From Glandiceps talaboti (taxonomy: Eukaryota > Hemichordata > Enteropneusta > Spengelidae): a DNA stretch of 64,000 nucleotides. Position 1 is the stretch's first letter. The number at the start of each line of letters is the position of its first letter. The stretch spans positions 13,904,501-13,968,500 of the forward strand of contig NC_135553.1 in assembly GCF_964340395.1 (NCBI RefSeq). The letters run 5' to 3'. Below are positions 57,373-64,000 of the stretch, piece after piece. The position numbers and the translations under genes are program-made. The notes beneath the pieces were generated by a model. The model saw only the letters and a program-made list of their open reading frames with translations. It ran no database searches and was not told the origin of the DNA.

Positions 57373-58937
57373 TCACCTGCTTCCTTATAATTTATTGAAA
57401 GCGTACATTTGTGTACTTTAAGTTTCGATGTATTCCCAAGAGTGCCATTTCAATTGACGTTTGTTACTTGATAAGATCACATATGTAAGTGATGTAGGTT
57501 TGCTCGTAAAGTTGAAACTATAAGGACGTGAATAAATCGTGGAGATTTCAGTAGTTAAACTACACTGTGGTCTATATCTGTCTAAGCGTTGTCAAACTAA
57601 CATTAATCTCTCTATTCACACTATATTTCCCGCCAAGAATCTTGAATAAAGTCTTACCTTTCTGTAAGTTTAAAATCAAAGAGGAGTAAATTTAATTGTT
57701 TTGGTTTCATTTAGCGTTTTGTCTTTAATGAAAGGTTGGTACAGTTTACCGCATGTTACAATGTACTTGTAGTATTTTACTGTTCAAGGTATATATAGTT
57801 TAATCATAGTCTAGTTCCTATATGGTATCGTTACGATTTATACCTCCACTCACAGTATAGTCAGTATACTCTAGAAGTCCTGAGATGCATGAGATGCAGT
57901 TTAAAATGAACCCACAGCCACCCACACAGTCATTAACATCATGTCTTTGTTAATCAATTAATAAAGTCTCACCAATAACACCGTCCCTGATAAAGTTAGT
58001 GTTTATTGGGGCAGTTATGTAATATCCAAATATGGTATATTTGTCAGCTCATCAGGATGATACTTATACACTGTTCATGTCACTCTAACAGTTGGGGTTC
58101 ACTGATTGGTTGAACAACTTTTTTGTGCTGATTGAGCGACTTAGGTCAGACGTGGTTTCATTAGAGACCACGTTAGCATTCAGACTAAGTTAACCACCAC
58201 TCAGACTCAAAACCTGGTATTCAAACATAATACATAAATGATTTAATGAGATGATTTAGTGCGCAATACATTTCCTAAAATACCGACACCCCCCCCCACC
58301 CCCATCCCCGCTATTATCAATTGTGCTATCAACTTCAGAAGACTCATTTTATATTGTTTCGAAGGCATGAATCCACATGATCATTGTTATATTATTCTAT
58401 TACTGGAACAGTTTCATCGATGCTTTAGGACTTTATTGTCACTTGACTTAAAATCAATTTAAACTCAACTTTCTCCACTTGGATCCAAATCATAGAAGAA
58501 ATATACAAATGTCTTATTTTGAAATTCATTTGGGTGGTATGATAATTATTTTTTCAATCAGCAAAAAGTATATCCTTCACCGTGAAAAGTCGTATTGAGT
58601 CGCTTCAATATTTAATATAATTATTTATGCAGATGTATGATTGTGTATAGAATTGAATTACGTTATACTGCCTTGTACTAAATTTAAAAATAATAGTTGA
58701 AATCCAATTTTAAAAATGTAAATAAAAATATATCAGAAAATAGTAGCTAGACTCACTACTCAGAACATATTATGTGATATCGCAATGCCATTATTGGACA
58801 TCGTCACATCATACATGAACTATGATATTTATCATTTTCCAAGAATATTTCGCAATGATGACTCATTCATGTGAGAAGATGATTATCATATTTGGGTATT
58901 CTAGTACAGAGATTTCAAACAAGGCAGTCGTCAGTAT
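57373..58937. other. RASD intron DNA
   Basis: Unique AT-rich sequence with a small hairpin near 58138-58192 (ACGTGGTTTCATTAGAGACC centre). A 9-base C patch lies near 58289. No exon recognised. Confidence 0.4.
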
Positions 58938-58939
58938 AA

Positions 58940-58982
<43 letters not shown>

Positions 58983-58983
58983 G

Positions 58984-59069
<86 letters not shown>
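58938..59069. repeat. (AATA)n-(AAT)n microsatellite
   Basis: AATA tetramers with one AAGT interruption, changing to an ATA triplet run of about 15 units. Confidence 0.97.
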
Positions 59070-59071
<2 letters not shown>

Positions 59072-59975
59072 CAATAAATGAGCACTTACATAGCGCCATA
59101 TATACAAAACATGTTCATAGGCGATTCACAGAAACAAATGAAAAAAAAAAGATTTTTTTTAAAAACAAAATCCAGAGAAATTAAATTGAAAAATGTATCA
59201 GATTTCGAGAATAAAAACTGTATAAAAACAGAAGATAATTATCAAAAAGGAGCAGCTGTACGCAAAGTTAAAATGGCAAGAAATACTTTTTTTTAAAACA
59301 ATGAAGAGACGGGAAGAATCAAGGTCCATTGAAGTAAGTGTATCGTATTTTTGTCAGTCCCATTCATGCAGTAGGAGTAATATCCAATCCGCAAACGTCC
59401 ATATTGGGTTAGAAATGCACGCACGCTTCTTTGCTCTTACAGGGTGATGAGGACCAGGGACGTGAATATATATTAACTCGAGAGAGTGTCATGATCAGGC
59501 GTAGATTCCTTCTAATAATGATTTTTGCCTGAAAAATAAGCAATTTTTGTAGGTTTTAATCAAATTACATATTTACATTGAATTGCATCATAACGGAAAC
59601 GCTTCACTAAGTGTCACATCTATAACATTGCTTTACGAGTTGCCAGTGACGTTACTTTTAATCTGCCTGTCTTTATCACTGTCAACTATATGCTATTGAT
59701 TGGTGTGCATTAATCTGCCAATGTAATTATAATCTGGCGGCATTTTGTGGGTCTTTATTTCTAATTGCTTCGTTATGTCTCTGACAACCCATATCTAATT
59801 ACTTCTAAAAGGCATTGATTGTATCTCTAAAACACTAGTGTTTTAATTTCAACACAAACAGACTAAACTGAGCTATGGGATATATCCACTGCACAGTCGT
59901 GATTCATAATAAAATTCGCTGTCTATGTCTCCAAAAATCTATTCAGACAAACACAAGATAAGACGAGACGAGACC

Positions 59976-59976
<1 letters not shown>
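59070..59976. other. RASD intron DNA
   Basis: A-rich at first (59140-59300), then unique. No exon recognised. Confidence 0.4.
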
Positions 59977-60015
<39 letters not shown>

Positions 60016-60117
60016 CAGACTGACCGACCGACCGACCTACCTACCTACCTACCTACCTACCTACCTACATACATACATACATACATACATACATACATAC
60101 ATACATACATACATACA
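59977..60117. repeat. Stepwise tetranucleotide mosaic
   Basis: In order: (GACA)n, a few GACC/CGAC units, (CTAC)n, then (ATAC)n. Each block differs from the next by one base. Confidence 0.97.
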
Positions 60118-60442
60118 TTTACATACAACACAAAGAACGACAGAAGAATTAGATTAACAGACATATTTTGAAACACCTGCCATACATACTATTAGAAGTT
60201 AAATCGATAAGTGTATTGCTTCCATTGTGACTCACTCGGGTCAAATGCGAATATACCATTCAAAGCTTTTCAATAGATCAATAGCTGAGATATACTACGT
60301 CTATTGGTATGAATAACGAGTACTCTGATTATCCAGAAACACGTTTGTGCAAAGGCATAGAAATAAGAGAGAAAGACATGTTAAGGCAAAAACTACTGTG
60401 GATTGGTTGTGACAATTATAGTGTTGACAATGATGGCAATGG
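60118..60442. other. RASD intron DNA
   Basis: Unique sequence between two microsatellites. Nothing recognised. Confidence 0.4.
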
Positions 60443-60443
60443 C

Positions 60444-60496
<53 letters not shown>

Positions 60497-60512
60497 CGAT
60501 GACGACGACGAC

Positions 60513-60543
<31 letters not shown>
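60443..60543. repeat. (GAT)n triplet array
   Basis: About 33 GAT triplets with GAC substitutions near 60496-60513. The poly-Asp or poly-Met frames it creates have no splice context and are not genes. Confidence 0.96.
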
Positions 60544-61195
<652 letters not shown>

Positions 61196-62009
61196 ATATA
61201 CAGCCATTACAGATTAGAAGAACAGTTTTACATTTGTCTTTATAAGTTGATTTCAGTTTTCACATCACTATTTCTTGCGAGACTTCGCAATTTCCGCAAT
61301 TTTATGATTTTTTTCTCGAATACGTAAAAAACAAGTGGGGTAGGGGAACCGAAACCAAACATTTTGTTTTCAGGCCTAAGCAAATTGGCCTTAATATACA
61401 CCATGTAACCAATCTTTGTCAACAGCTTGTATTCTTGCCTGTGTTTAGTCAGCCAGTCAAGTTTCAGCTCGTTTTCACAGACATAGTAGATTTTCTCCTT
61501 TGCAAAGTTTTCAAAATCGAATACAATATTTCTGTGTCTTTTTAAAATTTAGAGTATCTTCTCTGCTGAGCTGTATGTTACATGTCACTTTATTGTTCAT
61601 TGTCATTGTCCATTTGAGGAATACCATTTCTCTACCAAAATCCTTGAGTTTTTTTAATTACCAATATCTCGGTCATTATCCGGGATATCGTCCATGGATT
61701 TTTTCTGACTTTGTTGTCTACTCACGGAGATTCAATGATACTTCTTTGAAGCTACCTTTTAGCTTTTAATTAGTGTATCGCTATCTGGTTTCATTGTCTA
61801 CGTTTTACAGCTACATGATTTCCAACTTTATTAAATTGATTTGAAAATCGGAAGCAAATACACTCTGAAATGCAGTCTTTAAAAACATTTGTAGTTTCGA
61901 ATCCATGTATCTTCGGATTCTGCTCGTTTTTCAACCACAGATATTCTTTGTAAATAAGTCGTATGTAGTCTTTCTTTTCAGCCACATAACTTCCACGATG
62001 ATTTTGATG

Positions 62010-62073
62010 AACATCATCATCATCATCATCATCATCATCGTCATCTTCTTCATCATCATCATCATCATCATTT

Positions 62074-62120
<47 letters not shown>

Positions 62121-62121
62121 T
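62010..62121. repeat. (CAT)n triplet array
   Basis: CAT triplets with CGTCATCTTCTTC and TTTAT interruptions. It is the reverse complement type of the GAT array 1.5 kb upstream. Confidence 0.96.
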
Positions 62122-63224
62122 ACAATCATCTCGAGGATTACAAAACAGTGAAAAAGTTGCACTCTGATACACAGTGGAAATATTTAGCCGTGAACCAAGT
62201 CACGGAATAATAGGATAACCTAAAAAGTATTCGCCATTTAAATTTCTAGTTGATGAAATCTGAGACATAGACGATAGTTTTATCCCTGATTACCGTGTAG
62301 CTTTTTGTTTACTCTTTAATAGTCTTATATTCATAGGATTGTCTATAATATTAACCTTAATGCAGCGTGGAAAGGATAGCTTTTTATTAGAGATTCATTT
62401 CAAATTGTATAAAACTAAATATTTCGTTTTTCATGGAGCATACTTCCTAGAGCACACACAAATAATCATGTGTACATTGTTTGTGAAGTCGATTTGAAAT
62501 TTTTTTTTTTTTGAAAATTCTTTTCATCGTGCATGTTTAATTGGTCTTCAAAGGTCATGTTTTTTTTTATTTATATTATAACTAATACTGAAATAACAAC
62601 CCAAATAGTTGAACATCTCATTCAAGCCATTAAGAACTGACCGCTCTTTTACAAATGGCTATAGCGTGTAGCGAATCCATTGACTCATACATTCGACGAA
62701 CATCATAGTGATCCGCTAAAAAAAAATAATTTGAATGCAAATCACATGACCTTATGACCTTTGACACATGAGGTTAATGTTGAGTCGGTCGTTCAAGTAG
62801 AATTGCAAGGGATAAGTCGAATAATTAATGTGACCTGCGTGAACTATTATTATGAGTGGCAGATTGTTATTGACAGAAATATAATGTGCTGTAACTTATA
62901 CAATCGTATATCTGCAAAAGAAATGATGAAACCCCAATATTTTCATCATGAGAAATCTTGATAAACATGAAGGGATTGATGACGTCAGAAAACGTTAATG
63001 AGTAGAACTTTCAATAGAGATATGAAGGTGAACTTTGACATACCATCAAGTTACATAAAAGGAAACCTATATGTTTTTATCATAATGGTAATCAGCTAAA
63101 TATTCCATTAAAATATACACGTCTGTACTTACGTCAAATTGAAAATTAGACATAGACACACACACAAAGACACACAGACAGACAGACACATAGACACGGA
63201 CACACAGAGACACATAAACGCATC
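62122..63224. other. RASD intron DNA
   Basis: AT-rich unique sequence with T and A homopolymer runs. No exon recognised. Confidence 0.4.
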
Positions 63225-63258
<34 letters not shown>

Positions 63259-63288
63259 GTCACAATAATATATATTGACAGAATGTCA

Positions 63289-63361
<73 letters not shown>
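63225..63361. repeat. (CAGA)n and (TA)n arrays
   Basis: CAGA tetramers at 63225-63256 follow a looser GACACA-rich stretch. After 34 bp containing an inverted pair (ATATATTGACA / TGTCAATATAT) a TA run continues to 63361. Confidence 0.95.
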
Positions 63362-63363
<2 letters not shown>

Positions 63364-64000
63364 ATTTGATATATGCGTTGGTCTATAAAGTATCTGGTGT
63401 ATCATGACTGTGTCCTTTGCAATAAGTACTATATACATGTCATTTTGAGAGACGTATACGTTATCAAATGCCTGCCCTAGTCTGACCTCACCTTTACCAT
63501 ACATCCCTATAAGTGGCACGGGACATATTAACCCCAACCTCTTCAGACACATTCTGTCAACGAATGTGAAATAAGTATTTGTTACTAACGTATATTAACG
63601 CGGTCAGTTTATCAGTAAAGTTGACGCATTGATTATTTCTACTAGGTCAGTGGAGAATTAAGATGAGAGAAATATTATATTAAAAATTACCACACAAAAT
63701 TTAGTTACTAACTTAACGCGAACGGTCCTGGATTGATGAGAGGAGGCCAAAACCATTTTTTTGGATGGCAGTTCTGACCATTTTTACCACGTTCTGTTTT
63801 GTTTGCTTATATTTTGTGTATTCCATATCCGTAGTTGGACCCATCAATAACAGAAAACAACTCCATTATATACACAGAAAGTCACGAATACCTTACATAT
63901 CCCCATGTGCATGGTGAACGTACTAAGTGTTATAACGTCATGTTTTCTTTTCAATAACTCACCTTACGTTCGTATCAAAACTCTCGTAAAATAAATCTCG
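63362..64000. other. RASD intron or downstream DNA
   Basis: Unique sequence to the window edge. No RASD second exon in any frame. Confidence 0.4.

Overview
The window is AT-rich, non-repetitive to moderately repetitive animal nuclear DNA. Long introns, canonical GT-AG exons, abundant microsatellites, a tRNA-derived SINE and several short non-autonomous transposons all point to a metazoan. The frequent TACATGTA-type motifs and the TATG/CAGA satellites suggest a marine invertebrate, perhaps an invertebrate deuterostome or lophotrochozoan, but I cannot name the species. There are no bacterial operons, CRISPR arrays, rRNA or convincing tRNA genes. Nearly all long open frames are read-through of tetranucleotide, TA or triplet repeats.

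Two genes can be supported, both on the plus strand. Gene 1 (6293 to 38365) is the 3' part of a spliced gene. I rebuilt nine phase-compatible exons encoding 222 residues that end in a C-terminal PTB/PID (phosphotyrosine-binding) domain. Its 5' end is probably upstream of 6293 or outside the window. It contains a 9-nt microexon, and its largest visible intron is about 18 kb. I do not recognise the family. Gene 2 begins at 53635. It is the first coding exon of a RASD (Dexras1/Rhes) family Ras-like GTPase, with the P-loop, switch I and DTSGN motifs. It ends at a splice donor directly after the Leu-Thr-Gly position, and the rest must lie beyond 64000. A possible lone exon at 46242-46371 belongs to neither gene as far as I can tell.

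Layout: 1-6292, intergenic or 5' intron, with a 22-bp-type minisatellite (1730-2075) and TATG/TCTG arrays (4.07-4.45 and 5.10-5.54 kb). 6.3-38.4 kb, the PTB gene; its introns hold two TTAA-flanked MITEs, three copies of a palindromic MITE, a 396-bp foldback element with a 9-bp target duplication, a 63-bp piggyBac-like remnant, a tRNA-derived SINE and several decayed tandem repeats of 30 to 190 bp. 38.4-53.3 kb, 3' UTR and intergenic DNA with one candidate exon and a TA/GT-cored foldback element. 53.3-64 kb, RASD 5' UTR, exon 1 and intron 1, which is rich in (CATA)n, (CAGA)n, (AATA)n, (GAT)n and (TA)n.

The two genes share a transcription direction. PTB adaptors and Dexras1 are linked in vertebrates (Dexras1 binds the PTB domain of CAPON/NOS1AP). 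This PTB protein is not recognisably CAPON, so any functional link here is only a hypothesis.
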